Positions 1 through 13,800 of a stretch of DNA of 64,000 bases are shown here, piece after piece. Each line of letters starts with the position of its first letter. The stretch's first letter is position 1. Both the position numbers and the translations under genes were made by a program. Source of the DNA: Dryomyza anilis (lineage: Eukaryota; Arthropoda; Insecta; Diptera; Dryomyzidae); assembly GCA_951804985.1 (NCBI GenBank), contig OX638135.1, positions 6,167,659 through 6,231,658 on the forward strand, read 5' to 3'. The notes under the pieces are model-generated. The model made no database searches. It was not told the origin of the DNA and was given only the letters and a program-made list of their open reading frames with translations.

Positions 1-879
1 ATTTTGTTCTTTCCGCTAAGAACCAACCAAAAATTCGAAAAAAATCCCCTAAATAAAAAATAACATTTATTTCAAACACTTATAATAGCTTCTAGATATT
101 ACAGCGATCACGACAATATTTTTTTCAGCTTCGATTTCGACAAATTCATTACTATAATATATTTTTGAAAGTACGCAATTTTACAAAAGTTAATTTTCTT
201 GAGGTTGGTTGCCCTTAATTGACATACAGCCGGCAAATGAAGTTTGTTTCAAACGGGAATCAGCGCAAATGGTGGCGCTTCGCGAAGATTAAATAAAATT
301 CATTGAACAAAGTTTTGATTTTCATCCGTTGGTTCCTGGCGGAACCAGTGGGCATTTAAGGGTTAAATACTTACCAAGACTAAAGCGAAATCGAATACAA
401 ATGATGGTGGCTTCTGTGCTGGCAAATCGCATAATTAAAAAAGCAACAAGAATTGCAGATACACCGCACAGCAGCTTCTATTCTATTGAGATGCAATAAT
501 ATCGTCCGTGTGTATTAAATATTTTAAGTTTTAATAACAAATTTCATTATTTCGTTTAAAAATAAATTGGTGAAATAAAAAAAAAATTTTAATTATTTTT
601 ATTGTTTAGTTGAACTGTGGAGGAATATAAATTTGACTACTCAACAAATCGAGAAAAAAATGTCCCATGAACATACCATACATCAATTCTATATAACATC
701 GTATTATATAGAATTGATTTATGTGATGTATATTTGAATAAAAACGTTTTATTTTCATTACAGTTTTCCGTGAAAATATTGAGAGTAATTATTTTCGGCC
801 GGGAATATTCCATAATGAATTTATGATTTGAAATAGTCCGAATGAATAAAAATAAAGAGAATTAATTAAATATTTCGAT

Positions 880-1100
880 TCGATTTGATCCCTTTCGATT
901 TGCTTCTTAATTTAATATGTTGTTATTATTGGTCAATGAAAAATTCTGCAAAAATTTACATAAATTCCTCTCATGAACAAAGATCAGTCCACTTTGATTT
1001 GGAATGGTAAGAATTTTTCTACTATTTTTTTCTTTACTTTGAAAATCTGTTTTTTTTTTGTGTATAAATCGCCATAACTTAGGATTGGTTTGAGATACAT
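880..1100 (-). repeat. Dispersed repeat, inverted copy of 10570-10865
   Basis: The block with TTGGTCAATGAAAAATTCTG, GTCCACTTTGATTTGGAATG and CGCCATAACTTAGG is the diverged reverse complement of 10570-10865. No ORF of substance, so it looks like a non-coding mobile-element remnant. Confidence 0.65.
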
Positions 1101-2326
1101 CATTAAACACTGTGGCAAGATGTTATACTATCAATATCGAAGCGATTATCGAAGCGAATATATCGAACTGGCAGTATGTTATAAGATTTTCGTTCGACAG
1201 GCGATTTAGTTATTTCGAACATGTTTCGAAATTAGTTGAAACAAGGTTTTTTTTTGACATTTTTATTAAAATCTGCGTTTATTTTTCATGTTACAAATAC
1301 AAGAAATGATCTAAAATTTATTACTTGATTAATGAGATGTGGTTTTTAATTATCACCATAAAAGAAAATGGTTAATAATGTGATAGAGTATGCCAACAAA
1401 AATTAAATGTTTGATTCATTAATTTCCTATTTTTTATCATCAATTCAATCTGTCAATTCGATTGTTTTAATCAATAATTTATTAAATAAGTCCTAAAATT
1501 GAGTTTCTAACCTCAATATATTAATATTAGAGAATTGACAAGCAAATATGTAAAATTTGCTTGTATAAACACTTGCAGTATATACAATATGCATTAAATT
1601 TAATATAAATAGTTTTTCTTTCTCTAAAAATTCCATTTTAGTTATTTTCGCTTCTCTATCACAACCTCAATTTGAAGCAAGGATTGAAACCGTAACCGAA
1701 ACCGATATCCGTTTAAAACCGTTTCATTTTTAAAACCGAAACCGTAACCGTAACCGAAACCGTTATACGAAAATCAGAAATATCCAAACCGATATCCAAA
1801 ACCGAAATAAACGGTTTTGGTTTTATACCGGTTTAAAACTCTTTTAAAAAAACAATAAAAAGAAAACGAAAAACATATTTGATTTTATATAGAAGATCTT
1901 AAGTACAAGGCATGTTTAATTGTCATTTACTGAGATTTGGAGCTCTCAAAATAAACATTTCCTGTTGTACAAAAATTCACATGTTGTTTTTTTGAGAACC
2001 AATATTTCCAAAACAAAGGTCGTCTTTGGTCTAAAATTTGTTTTTTGTTTCATTAATTTGTGTAGAGGTAAATCGAATTAACAACAAAACACCAGCAACT
2101 CCAAGCACAATTTTTTGTTAAAAAATTATTCAAATTTTAATGATGTTGTTTTTTTTTATTTATTGTATTAGTAAAATATATAGGGGAGCTTGGGGTAAAG
2201 TGGGACAAATTTAAAGGATCTATTCAATAGAATACCATTTATAGGTCTTTAAATGGATTTTTGAGTGATTTTTCAAAACAGCTGAATTTTGAACGTACAT
2301 ATATATTAAGGATTAAAAAATTATAA

Positions 2327-4685
2327 TCCTATTAATATAATAAATCTGTTTGTTCGTTTGTACGTTTGTACGTTTGTACGTTTGTTCCGCTTCTCCGTCT
2401 AAACGGCTGATCCGATTTTCTTGAAATTTTTACCACAGATGCGGTATGGTCTGGAAGGAATGATAGGCTATATATGGGCGGGATTGGACAAAGAGGCGTG
2501 GCACCTCCCATACAGCCTAAACTTTCAATACGATATAACTCGGCACTTTCACCAGCTACGAACATGAAACAAAAAACTCAAATACAAAAAAAAATTTAAA
2601 AACAAAAAAACAAAAGCACAAAACAAAACAAAAGCAAAAATACAAAAGCAAAAGCAATCACGTTTGTTCCGCTTCTCCGTCTAAACGGCTGATCCGATTT
2701 TCTTGAAATTTTTACCACAGATGCGGTATGGTCTGGAAGGAATGATAGGCTATATATGGGCGGGATTGGTCAAAGGGGCGTGGCACCTCCCATACAACCT
2801 AAACTTTCAATACGATATAACTCGGCACTTTCACCAGCTACGAACATGAAACAAAAAACTCAAATACACAAAAAAAATTAAAAACAAAAAACCAAAAGCA
2901 CAAAACAAAACAAAAGCAAAAATACAAAAACAAAACCAATCACATACAATTACAATCCAAACTAAATGAAAAACAAAAAAAGGAAAGAAAAACAAACTCA
3001 CCACACTAAAACTAACCAAACTAAAATTCACCACACTAAAACTCACCACACTAAAACTCACCACACTAAAACTCACTACTTAAAAACTCACCACACTAAA
3101 ACTCACCACACTAAAATTCACCCTTAAATTAACCGCACTTAAACCCACCACACTATAATTCACCTCACTAAAACTCACCACACTAAAATTCACCACACTA
3201 AAACTCACCACTTAAAAACTCACCACACTAACACTCACCACACTAAAACTCACCACACTTAAACTCACCACACTTAAACTCACCACACTAAAACTCACCA
3301 CACTAAAACTCACCACACTTAAACTCACCACACAAAAATTCAACACACTAAAATTCACCACCCCAAAACTCACCACAATAAAACTCACCACACTAAAACT
3401 CACCACACTAAAACTCACCACACTTAAACTCACCACACTAAAACCCACCACACTAAAACTCACCACACTAAAACTCACCACACTTAAACTCACCACACTA
3501 AAACCCACCACACTAAAATTTCACCACACTAAAACTCACCACACTAAAATTCACCACACTAAAACTCACCACACTAAAATTTCTCCACATTAAAACTCAT
3601 CACACTAAAACTCACCACACTAAAACTCACTATACCCAAAAGTCGCCACACTAAAACTCACCGCACTAAAATTCACAACACTAAAACTCACCACATTTAA
3701 ACTCACCATACCCAAACTCACCACACTAAAACTTATTACACTAAAACTCACCACACTAAAACTCACCACACTGAAACTCACCACACAAAAATTCAACACA
3801 CTAAAATTTACCACACTAAAACTCACCACACTAAAATTTCACCACATTTAAATTCACCACTTTTAAACTCACCACATTAAATCTCACTACACTCAAATTT
3901 CGATACACTAAAACTTACCACACTAAAACTCACCGCACTAAAATTCACCACACTAAAACCCACCACACTATTATTAACCACCCTAAAACTGACCACACTA
4001 AAATTCACTACACTAAAACTCACAACAATAAAATTCACCACACTAAAACTCGCTACACTAAAACACGCCACACTAAAACACGCCACATTAAAATTCACCA
4101 CACTAAAACCCACCACACTATAATTGACCACACTAAAACTCACCACACTTAAAAACACCACACTTAAACTCACCACACTCAAATTCACCGCACTAAAACT
4201 CACCATACTAAAACTCACCACACCAAAACTAACCACAATTAAACTCACCACTCCAAAATTCACCACATCTAAACTCACTACACCGAAACTTACTACATTA
4301 AAACCCACCACACTAAAACTTCTACTGGGAAAAACTCTACGGGGAAGAATTCTACGGGAAAGAATTCTACCGGGAACAATTCTACCGGGATGAATTCTAC
4401 ATTGAGAATTCTACGGGAAAGCGTTCTATGTGGATTTTACGGGGAAGATTTCTACTGGGAATAATTCTGCGGAGAAGCGCAGTCTGAGAAAAAAATTGTC
4501 TTTGAGAAAAGTTGTTTTGGCGGAGAATTATTTGGTTACTACATTTATAAAACGAATAAAAAAATTTCAACAGCTAAGCACGGGCCCCTCATATAAATAA
4601 TAAAATGTTTTTTTATATTAATAAAATCGCTCCATATCTTTGAATTCAGAAAATCTTGGCACGAGTCGTGCACGGGTACAGCTAG
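2327..4685 (+). mobile_element. Helitron, non-autonomous
   Basis: Starts TCCTATTAATATAATAAATC after host A and ends CTAG before host T, the A|T insertion of Helitrons. About ten bases before the CTAG end is a hairpin, GCACGA/TCGTGC. Both termini resemble common insect Helitrons. Two direct copies of a 190-bp block (CGCTTCTCCGTCTAAACGGC) lie at about 2388-2570 and 2668-2850, followed by a 15-bp minisatellite. It has no Rep/helicase frame. It sits inside the hAT-like copy A1, and the sister copy A2 lacks it. Confidence 0.82.
2996..4318. repeat. 15-bp minisatellite (CTCACCACACTAAAA)n
   Basis: About 85 imperfect units, with substitutions such as ACTTAAA, ATTCACC or ATAATT. It is internal to the Helitron. 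The 15-bp period leaves several frames open on both strands (SFSVV and LTTLK peptide repeats), which are not genes. It ends in a short stretch of TCTACGGGGAAGAAT-type repeats (4320-4460). Confidence 0.9.
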
Positions 4686-4762
4686 TAAGGTAATAAAAAA
4701 CAATGGTAATGCAAGAAAAACTTTGAAAAAAAAGTTTCAAATTATTAAAATCTCAGTAACTA

Positions 4763-5281
4763 CACTGAGGGGAAAAAGTAATAAAATTAAATAAAAAAGT
4801 AATAAATTTAAATACTTTTCGACACGTTTTTCACCCGTAGTCTTTTGTATTTAAATTAAATACTTTTTATTTAAACTTGATGTAAATACTTTTTATTCAA
4901 ATTTATTACGTACGTAATAAAATTTGAAGTAAATACTTTTTATTTAAATTTATTATGTATGAAATAAAATTTGAAGTAAATACTTTTTATCACTTTTTAA
5001 TAAGGTTATAACATTTTAGTTTAATCACAACATCATAAATACGTAAATTGGTATTTTAAAAACTATTTATTTCATATAAAGAAGATTAGGAACAGATAAA
5101 ATTATTATTTTATTTTACTTTTTTCGAAATTTTTAATAAAATTAAATACTTTTTTATTTATTTTGAAATTAAATACGCACGTAATAATTTTTTATGGAGT
5201 ATTACGTTTTTATTACAAAAGCATTTAAATCAAATTTAAATAAATTTTATTTAATTTTATTACGTCACTTTTTTCTTAGTG
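4763..5281. mobile_element. TA-flanked MITE (CACTGAGGGGAAAAAG), copy 1
   Basis: Begins CACTGAGGGGAAAAAGTAAT and ends in the inverse CTTTTTTCTTAGTG, with TA on both sides (4761-4762, 5282-5283). The matching place in hAT copy A2 is empty, which proves the boundaries. Internal sequence is T/A-rich with repeated AATACTTTTTATTTAAA. A TA target suggests mobilisation by a Tc1/mariner-type transposase. A second copy is at 22143-22632. Confidence 0.82.
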
Positions 5282-7280
5282 TACTTAAGAAAATACGAAA
5301 AATGAAGTGCAAGTTCGACAAGTTCGAACATTTCAAGTATAAGGCAGATATTGCAGTTCACTGAATGGTTGAAATTTAATTTCTTTGGCTTTTATGGATG
5401 GAAATTTTACAAAATTCTTCGCCTTATGAATTTTAAGAATATTTATTCTTGTTGCTCTTGTTAAAGGTTCGCTTCTCTGATATCTTTTGCAAATCAGATC
5501 GTATCTCAGGTGAAGTCAAAAAGTTGTTTTATTGGTTTGATCACGAAGTTTTGAATTGACATTTTTTCTTTGCGAAATCAATAAAATAATTCATATAACA
5601 CAATATTTTTACTGAAATAAAAACAAACACTGTTTAAATTACGTTTCCCACTTTACCCCAATATCACAATTTGAACATAACTGAGCACTATATAAAGAAT
5701 GTTTAGTTATTTGAAAAATATGGAAAAAAAAGAAATTTTATACAAAAACCGAAATCAAAACCGAAACCGTTTCGTTATAAAAACTTAAAACCGAAACCGT
5801 GAACGAAACCGAAACCGTTATTCGTTTAGGTTTCAATCCTTGATTTGAAGTGATATTTTATCGAAAATATCGCCTGTCGAAAGTGCTATAACATACTGAC
5901 TTTCGACAAACTGTCGAACTTCGAAATATGTGAAGTTATAACATCTTGCCACTGGTATATATTCATATGTCTTAAGTACACCAAGAAAACGAAAGATGGT
6001 TGAAAAGTATTAGAGCCTTAAACATCATTGCAGTTGGAAATTATTCAAGTCAAATATTTGACACTTTTTGTGATATTTAGACAATATTAATAGTTTTGCT
6101 ACAAAAGCATTAATATCTGTGGAATAAGAGAATATTTGCAGCAATGCTACCTATTTCTCTAGTAGTTGCATTGAATCTACCACAAATATGACATTTTTCG
6201 TGAAGTTTGTAAGAAATTTGGAATTTTATGTAAACATAATATATAATTTCCTGATAAATTATTTGTGAACAGGGTTGTCTTGAGACTTGAACAGTGTTAT
6301 AATGAGCTCTGATTTATATTATGATATCACAGATACATTTTGGTGTTTTTGTGTATGTTCTAATAGAAACATGATAATTACTACAACATTACAAAATAAA
6401 TATTTGAGTTGAAGATAAATATGTTTAAAATAAAAAATGATTTGGAACGACTTGAATATAAATATGTTTACGGAGAAACATATCAGTTGTTTCAGTTCAA
6501 AAAGTAGTATGTTTGAATAAAAACATATCTAAATATTTTTGGAAAGAAATTCTGAAAATAAAATATTTTTTTTTTTTTATTCATTTTTATTGAAAATATT
6601 TAAACATGCACAGTGGAAATTTATAATATTTGAATTCATATACAAATTTTCAAAATGCATAAATAAATAATTGATTTAAGTACCAGTGACGACATCAGTG
6701 AATACACAATTTCTCTACCAGTCCTTAAACCAGACGATCCAGGCTCGCTCTGTATTTAGTACAGTTACAGTTGGTCTCAGTACAGCTCATAGCGTAGGCA
6801 AGGAATTCGTGGAGGCAGTTGTAAAAATTCTGTTTGAAAATATAAGCACTGACTTTTAAAAGCGATTAAATTATATATTGCACTATTATATTATATGCTA
6901 TTATATTATTTGTTACTATTTGTACCTTTTGTAACACAATTTGTATATTTTCTAAATTCACAAATGACAAAATTATTACCGATACGAACACGTTTTCTCA
7001 ACGAACAACAAAAGACACGTTGGCAGAAAATGGCGGTCACCGAATGTCAACTCCGTATACAAGAAGAATGGTGCTGGAATACTTTCATTTTATGTTTGTT
7101 TTCAAACATCAGTTTGTTTAGACCAGCGAAGGGCATTTGCATGCACGCGTGCATTTGAGCTTTTTTCTGTTGTATACGTATACATAGAGCTTTTACAACG
7201 AAAGCGCGTCAGTCTCTGTTGAGCTGTCATGCAAGCTGCGCATCGTTGCTCTATTATTTTCTTTATTTTTGCACAATATG

Positions 7281-8300
7281 GGCCTGTGCCAATCGGAAAC
7301 TTTTTACTCGAAAAATGAAATTTTCACAAGCAAATATAAAATTCTGAAGCTTTCGAGGTGAATATGTGTTGTCAAAATTTCCACTAGCCCAAGGGGCTAC
7401 ATAAAATTTTGACAACCATCAAATAAATATTGAAGTTTATAAAATTTGAAAACAAAAAATTTTTTTTTTTTTAGCACAACAATTGAAAATAATGTCTTTC
7501 TTCAAGAATTTCTTCAGAAATTATAATTTTCATATTGTTTAACATGCTAATAAATATTTAGTCGAAATAGATAGTACAAGAACTGTTCGAGCTGCAGCCG
7601 TACAAACTTCAGCACCAGCTTCACCAGCAATGTGAAAACAAAGAAGTATATCGGACAAGTACCCGCGTTATCCAACCAACGCGGCCCAAATATTCCGAAC
7701 CACCGCACACAATGTACGTTTTCACATTGCACAAGGGCTCGTGATGTAGTGCGCTGCATCTCGACCTTTTAAATTTCGTAGACCACACGAGTGCAGGTGT
7801 CAAAAAGATTACATTTCCGAGTTCGGAGACACTGGTCTTAGTTGTAAAAATTTATTGCAAGAGTGCTGGGGTACATAAACAAATGTAAGGGGTTTTCAAT
7901 GATTTAAAATTTTTGTTTCAGACTGTCGTAAAATTTTCAGTGCACTACCAAACTTTGGCTTTGAATAAACTGTTTAGCACATTTGTATTGTCCACCAAGA
8001 GATAGCGCATTTAAAAGAAAACGTGTGCTCGAATCTTTCGCATAGTAGTTCTATGAACTAATCACCTGCATTGCAACTATGTCGCTACAATTGCGTATTT
8101 AAAACCATTAAAATTATTTTAATCAATTATTATCTCATATTCAAACATTATCCAAATAATTTTCCAATGGTTGTCAAAATTTTGTTCTGTCAAAATTTCA
8201 TTTCATTTGGCCAGCATAAATGGAAATATTTTTTTTCAACAGACAAAAATTTTATTCAACTTATTTTCATCGAGTGAAAAGTTACCGATTGGCACAGGCC
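7281..8300. mobile_element. Inverted-repeat element with GGCCTGTGCCAATCGG ends
   Basis: GGCCTGTGCCAATCGGAAAC at 7281 is matched in reverse near 8275-8300 over about 30 bp with two differences. It contains a perfect 13-bp hairpin stem (7368-7380 with 7404-7416, GTTGTCAAAATTT). A GC-richer part at 7560-7800 has overlapping minus-strand frames, which I do not recognise. It has no transposase. ATAT occurs on both flanks, but a target duplication is not certain. Confidence 0.6.
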
Positions 8301-8339
8301 ATATAAAAATATTTAATTGAGTATTGAGTTAATATGTTT

Positions 8340-9045
8340 ATACCCTACACTAAGAGTGAAAGGGTATATTCAGTTTGGTACGCCGTTTGTAACACCCAGA
8401 AGAAAGCATCTTCGGTATGGAAAAGTATATATATTCTTGATCAGCATGACCTCCTGAGTCGACCTCCTAGCGATGTCCGCCTGTCTGTCTGTTGAAATCC
8501 CTACTACTTAAAAAATTGAACAGTTAGATTAATGAAACTCATAATTTAGATACTTATATACCTACGCTGTATGTGCGAAAAAGTTGGCGAGATCGGTCCA
8601 TTGTGACCTGTGATCCGATCATTTATATTCAAATAACTCATATAAAATTTACATCTACAGTTTAATTTTACTGTATACTTGCTTAGGTAAACTTTTTTGG
8701 TCAAATATATATTGACTTCATGCTCAAATACATGATAATAATGTTTTCGGGCGAAAAGACTTGTGGTTCACAAAAAAAAATCGAAATTCGGTACACCTAC
8801 GCATTTGTAAATATGGGTATCAAATGAATGGAAATTCATCAGCGATTGAATGTTTGTAGTTATTTTCAGGATTCGTATACCCTGGTGACCTATATAAATC
8901 TTTGAATGGTAACCGCACATATGTATAGGGTATTTATAGTCGGCTTAGACCGACTATAATTTTGATAATCCTAACTATCATAATAACACCTACTATAAAA
9001 TGTCCCTACTTTAAAATTTCCCATGTCATCTAACCTTCCCAACTG
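8340..9045 (+). mobile_element. mini-me-like element (Helentron/DINE-1-type), copy a
   Basis: Begins ATACCCTACACTAAGAGTG and ends TAACCTTCCCAACTG. It includes the family landmark TTCTTGATCAGCATGACC, a short (GTCY)n tract (CCGCCTGTCTGTCTG) and GGCTTAGACCGACTATAA. (GTCY)n and (TA)n tracts are the hallmark of mini-me elements of Diptera, which are related to DINE-1/Helentrons. Non-coding. Confidence 0.7.
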
Positions 9046-9703
9046 TATTATTGTATTTATTTTTATAATTAACCCTTTTTTCAATATATTTTAAGTTAAA
9101 TTTAAATAAAATGTTTTTAACTGAGTGGGAATACAAATAAAAGCTAAATGGTCGTATGGTAGTTGTATGTTCAAAATTTTGTGTTGAGAGTCATTATTAT
9201 GCGCTCCATTGACTCCAATACAAAACAAAAAACCCAACAAAAATGAAAGAATTGCTTTCAATATTAAATAAAATATTAAGAAAATTGAAAATTTTAATTG
9301 GACCAATGCATATACTATGCACAATAAAATGCACACAAAATAAGTATTTCAATGTTGTGACATAAAAGATAAACAAAAAGCTTTACATGAGCTTTCGACC
9401 AACAATGTTTTAAGTGTAAAGCATTTCAAACGCACAGACACTTGGGCATTTTGTTAATAATGTGCATTTGCCCTTCGCTGGTTTAGACCAAAGATTTTGC
9501 ACTTTATATGTTAAATATGTATGACAGTTAGGCGTTGTAGCAGGCCGATCACAATAATTTTCAGATCTCTATTTTTTTTATATTACATGATGTTGCACAA
9601 AATTTCAATAATATACCTCTTCTATCTTCTGCGTTTTTACAGTAAATTGTATATGGCAGCTATTGGCATTGTATATGGCAGTTGACAGTTACCTCCCATT
9701 TTT

Positions 9704-10522
9704 ATACCCTACACCTATGAGGTACAGGGTATATTAACTTTGTGCATATATTGTAACGCCGCTTAGGAGGCGTGTCCGGTATGGAAAAGTATATATGTAC
9801 TTGATCAGCATCACTACCCGAGTCCGTTTAGCCATGTCCGTCTGTCTGTCCGTCTTGCTGTCTTGCTGTCCGAATACAGAATAACTTGAGAAATACTGCT
9901 CAGAATGCGATGAAATTTCGTCTCAATATATTTTAGCCAAAAGTAGGAACTGAGTTTGAAAATGAGCCAAATCGGTCAACGGGCACGCCCACCTCCCATA
10001 GAAGTCACTTTTATATAACTCTTTCGAAACTAATAACTCGAAAAGTATTCAAGGTATAGTTATAAAATTTAAAAGGTATTGTTAGAATTCACCTAAAAAT
10101 ATGTGGTCCAAAAAAGGGAGTGATCCGCCCACTTTTTTTTTCATTATTTCCCGGGTTTTCATAGTGGAAATTTGATCCGTAAATTATTAAAATCTAATCT
10201 ATGAAATATTAGCCTTTCAAAATTTTAAATATAGGCGTGGTCCGCCCAATTATATTTTTCTATTTTTTTTTTAGTTTTTAATACTTTATATAATTTTTTT
10301 AATTTATGGGGATATAAGACGTAAATTTCTGATATATGAATAATATTTTGAGGGTGGGGCGGTTCAGCATAATTAAAAATTTTAAATTAAGGTATACAAT
10401 TAAATATTCCTCATTAATATCTCTACCAAAGGTGTAGGGTATTCCATAGTCGGGCTCGACCGACTATAAAAATCCGCCCCATGTGCCAGAACTTACCCAT
10501 GTGACCTAACTTTCCCAACTCG
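9704..10522 (+). mobile_element. mini-me-like element, copy b (second subfamily)
   Basis: Begins ATACCCTACACCTATGAGG, has TTGATCAGCATCACTACCCG and a GTCCGTCTGTCTGTCCGTCT tract, and ends ACTTTCCCAACTCG. It differs from copy a by about half its body (GGCGTGTCCGGTATGG and CACGCCCACCTCCCATA) but shares the terminal plan. It closely resembles the copy at 26040-26843. Confidence 0.7.
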
Positions 10523-10569
10523 TTAGTAATATGATTTGTACTATGAGAATATGAGTATATACCAGTTTT

Positions 10570-10865
10570 GATTTATATTTCTTAAACCAAAGTTATGGCG
10601 ATTTATACACTAAAATAACGGATTTTCAAAGTAATGAAAAAAATAGAAGAAAAATTCTTATCATTCCAAATCAAAGTGGAATAATCTATATTCAATGAGA
10701 AGAATTTATGTTAATTTTTTCTGAATTTTAGGCAGTTTTTTGGACGCTGTGGTGCAAAACAGCAATAATCGTGTTTTTAGACTGAAATTTTACTGAAAAA
10801 TTAAATTTAAACTTCATTGACCAATAATAACAACATATTAAAATAATAAGCAAATCGAAGGGGGT
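10570..10865 (+). repeat. Dispersed repeat, inverted partner of 880-1100
   Basis: Contains AAAGTTATGGCGATTTATAC, TCATTCCAAATCAAAGTGGA and CATTGACCAATAATAACAAC, matching the other copy in reverse. The two copies lie 9.6 kb apart. A roughly 70-bp segment here (about 10730-10800) is absent from the other copy. Confidence 0.65.
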
Positions 10866-13800
10866 CAGTGTCAAAGCTCGGCGAATTGACGTGGGTTGCC
10901 CTATATATATGTATGATTGCTTTAATCATATTTTTAACGGATTTGTTGTTATAGTAATACAAATTATAACTTCAATTAAATAGTTTTATATTACAAATAT
11001 TATATTTGTGAATTATTTAATTTGATCATTATTTCGTGTAGAAAAACCGCAATACTTCTTTATTTACGTTTTGTGTGAGGTTCATTAATGGCTTAATAAA
11101 GCACTTAATTAATTCATCATTAGCACTTTCAACATTACGGGGTCATATCATTTTCTTTTATTTTATATAGTTAGTACAATTTTTGTATTCTTCGTACAAT
11201 ATTGTGACGTCGTCTGTCTTGTTTACAGCATGCTGAAAACCGCAAAAAACATGAAGAGGCAGACTGTTTTATGCTACCGGCCTAATGTGTTAAATCATGA
11301 AACTAAGCGTATAAACGCACAATTATCGACTTACACCAAAAGGCAACTCAAACCTACATATCCAACTATTTATTGGCATTGCTTTGCTTGAAAAGGTTGC
11401 TAAACCACAGCCTCATAGAAACCGGACTACTCAATTTACAAAGCAGCAATAAACAGTAAATAATACTTCAGAATTTAATTAAATAAAATATGACAATAAT
11501 AAAAATATTCAAAAAATAATAATATCAAAGAAAAAAAAGCCATAAAAATAATAATATATAAAAAAAATATTTAAAATAATAAAAATAATAATAATAGTAA
11601 AAATACCAATTCCAATAATAATTGAACATATTAACAATATTAAAAAAAATAAAAATATTAAAAATATTAAACATCTTAAAAATATTAAAAATATTAAAAA
11701 TATTAAAAATATTAAAAATATTAAAAATATTAAAATATTAAAAATATTAAAAATATTAAAAATATTAAAAATATTAAAAATATTAAAAATATTAAAAATA
11801 TTAAATATATTAAAAATATTAAAAATATTAAAAATATTAAAAATATTAAAAATATTAAAAATATTAAAAATATTAAAAATATTAAAAATATTAAAAATAT
11901 TAAAAATATTAAAAATATTAAAAATATTAAAAATATTAAAAATATTAAAAATATTAAAAATATTAAAAATATTAAAAATATTAAAAATATTAAAAATATT
12001 AAAAATATTAAAAATATTAAAAATATTAAAAATATTAAAAATATTAAAAATATTAAAAATATTAAAAATATTAAAAATATTAAAAATATTAAAAATATTA
12101 AAAATATTAAAAATATTAAAAATATTAAAAATATTAAAAATATTAAAAATATTAAAAATATTAAAAATATTAAAAATATTAAAAATATTAAAAATATTAA
12201 AAATATTAAAAATATTAAAAATATTAAAAATATTAAAAATATTAAAAATATTAAAAATATTAAAAATACTAATAATATTAAAAATATTAAAAATATTAAA
12301 AATACTAAAAATACTAAAAATACTAAAAATATTAAAAATATTAAAAATATTAAAAATATTAAAAATATTAAAAATATTATAAATATTAAAAATATTAAAA
12401 ATTTTAAAAATATTAAAAATATTAAAAATATTAAAAATATTAAATATATTAAAAATATTAAAAATAACAAAAATATTAAAAATATTAAAAATATTAAATA
12501 TATTAAAAATATTAAAAATATTAAAAATATTAAAAATATTAAAAATATTAAAAATATTAAAAATATTAAAAATATTAAAAATATTAAAAATATTAAAAAT
12601 ATTAAAAATATTAAAAATATTAAAAATATTAAAAATATTAAAAATATTAAAAATATTAAAAATATTAAAAATATTAAAAATATTAAAAATATTAAAAATA
12701 TTAAAAATATTAAAAATATTAAAAATATTACATATATTAAAAATATTAAAAATATTAAAAATATTAAAAATATTAAAAATATTAAAAATATTAAAAATAT
12801 TAAAAATATTAAAAATATTAAAAATATTAAAAATATTAAAAATATTAAAAATATTAAAAATATTAAAAATATTAAAAATATTAAAAATATTAAAAATATT
12901 AAAAATATTAAAAATATTAAAAATACTAATAATATTAAAAATATTAAAAATATTAAAAATACTAAGAATACTAAAAATACTAAAAATATTAAAAATATTA
13001 AAAATATTAAAAATATTAAAAATATTAAAAATATTATAAATATTAAAAATATTAAAAATATTAAAAATATTAAAAATATTAAAAATATTAAAAATATTAA
13101 ATATATTAAAATATTAAAAATAACAAAAATATTAAAAATATTAAAAATATTAAATATATTAAAAATATTAAAAATATTAAAAATATTAAAAATATTAAAA
13201 ATATTAAAAATATTAAAAATATTAAAAATATTAAAAATATTAAAAATATTAAAAATATTAAAAATATTAAAAATATTAAAAATATTAAAAATATTAAAAA
13301 TATTAAAAATATTAAAAATATTAAAAATATTAAAAATATTAAAAATATTAAAAATATTAAAAATATTAAAAATATTAAAAATATTAAAAATATTAAAAAT
13401 ATTAAAAATATTAAAAATATTAAAAATATTAAAAATATTAAAAATATTAAAAATATTAAAAATATTAAAAATATTAAAAATATTAAAAATATTAAAAATA
13501 TTAAAAATATTAAAAATATTAAAAATATTAAAAATATTAAAAATATTAAAAATATTAAAAATATTAAAAATATTAAAAATATTAAAAATATTAAAAATAT
13601 TAAAAATAATAAAAATATTAAAAATATTAAAAATATTAAAAATATTAAAAATATTAAAAATATTAAAAATATTAAAAATATTAAAAATATTAAAAATACT
13701 AATAATATTAAAAATATTAAAAATATTAAAAATACTAAAAATACTAAAAATACTAAAAATATTAAAAATATTAAAAATATTAAAAATATTAAAAATATTA

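Larger units (their letters stand above)
1678..5842. mobile_element. hAT-like non-autonomous element, copy A1
   Basis: Ends are CAAGGATTGAAACCG and its inverted match GGTTTCAATCCTTG. An 8-bp direct repeat ATTTGAAG flanks it exactly (1670-1677 and 5843-5850); it fits the hAT target pattern nTnnnnAn. Subterminal AACCGAAACCG repeats mark both ends. It has no transposase frame. It shares its body with copy A2 at 46472-49345 but carries a Helitron (2327-4685) and a TA-type MITE (4763-5281) that A2 lacks; without them it is about 1.3 kb. Confidence 0.85.
1112..5952. mobile_element. Outer inverted-repeat element bounded by GTGGCAAGATGTTATA
   Basis: GTGGCAAGATGTTATA at 1112-1127 has its exact reverse complement at 5937-5952. 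Inside both ends lie related TCGAA/TTCGA-rich stretches with CGACAGGCGAT on one side and ATCGCCTGTCG on the other. I see no clear target duplication. The centre is occupied by the hAT-like element 1678-5842; without it the outer element would be about 0.7 kb, a MITE. Confidence 0.6.

Noticed and set aside
2831..4393. Frames with SFSVV and LTTLK repeats
   Set aside because: 15-bp minisatellite inside a Helitron; open because 15 is a multiple of three.
7547..7803. Two overlapping minus-strand frames in GC-richer DNA
   Set aside because: Short, with no motif, and inside an inverted-repeat element; nothing supports a gene.
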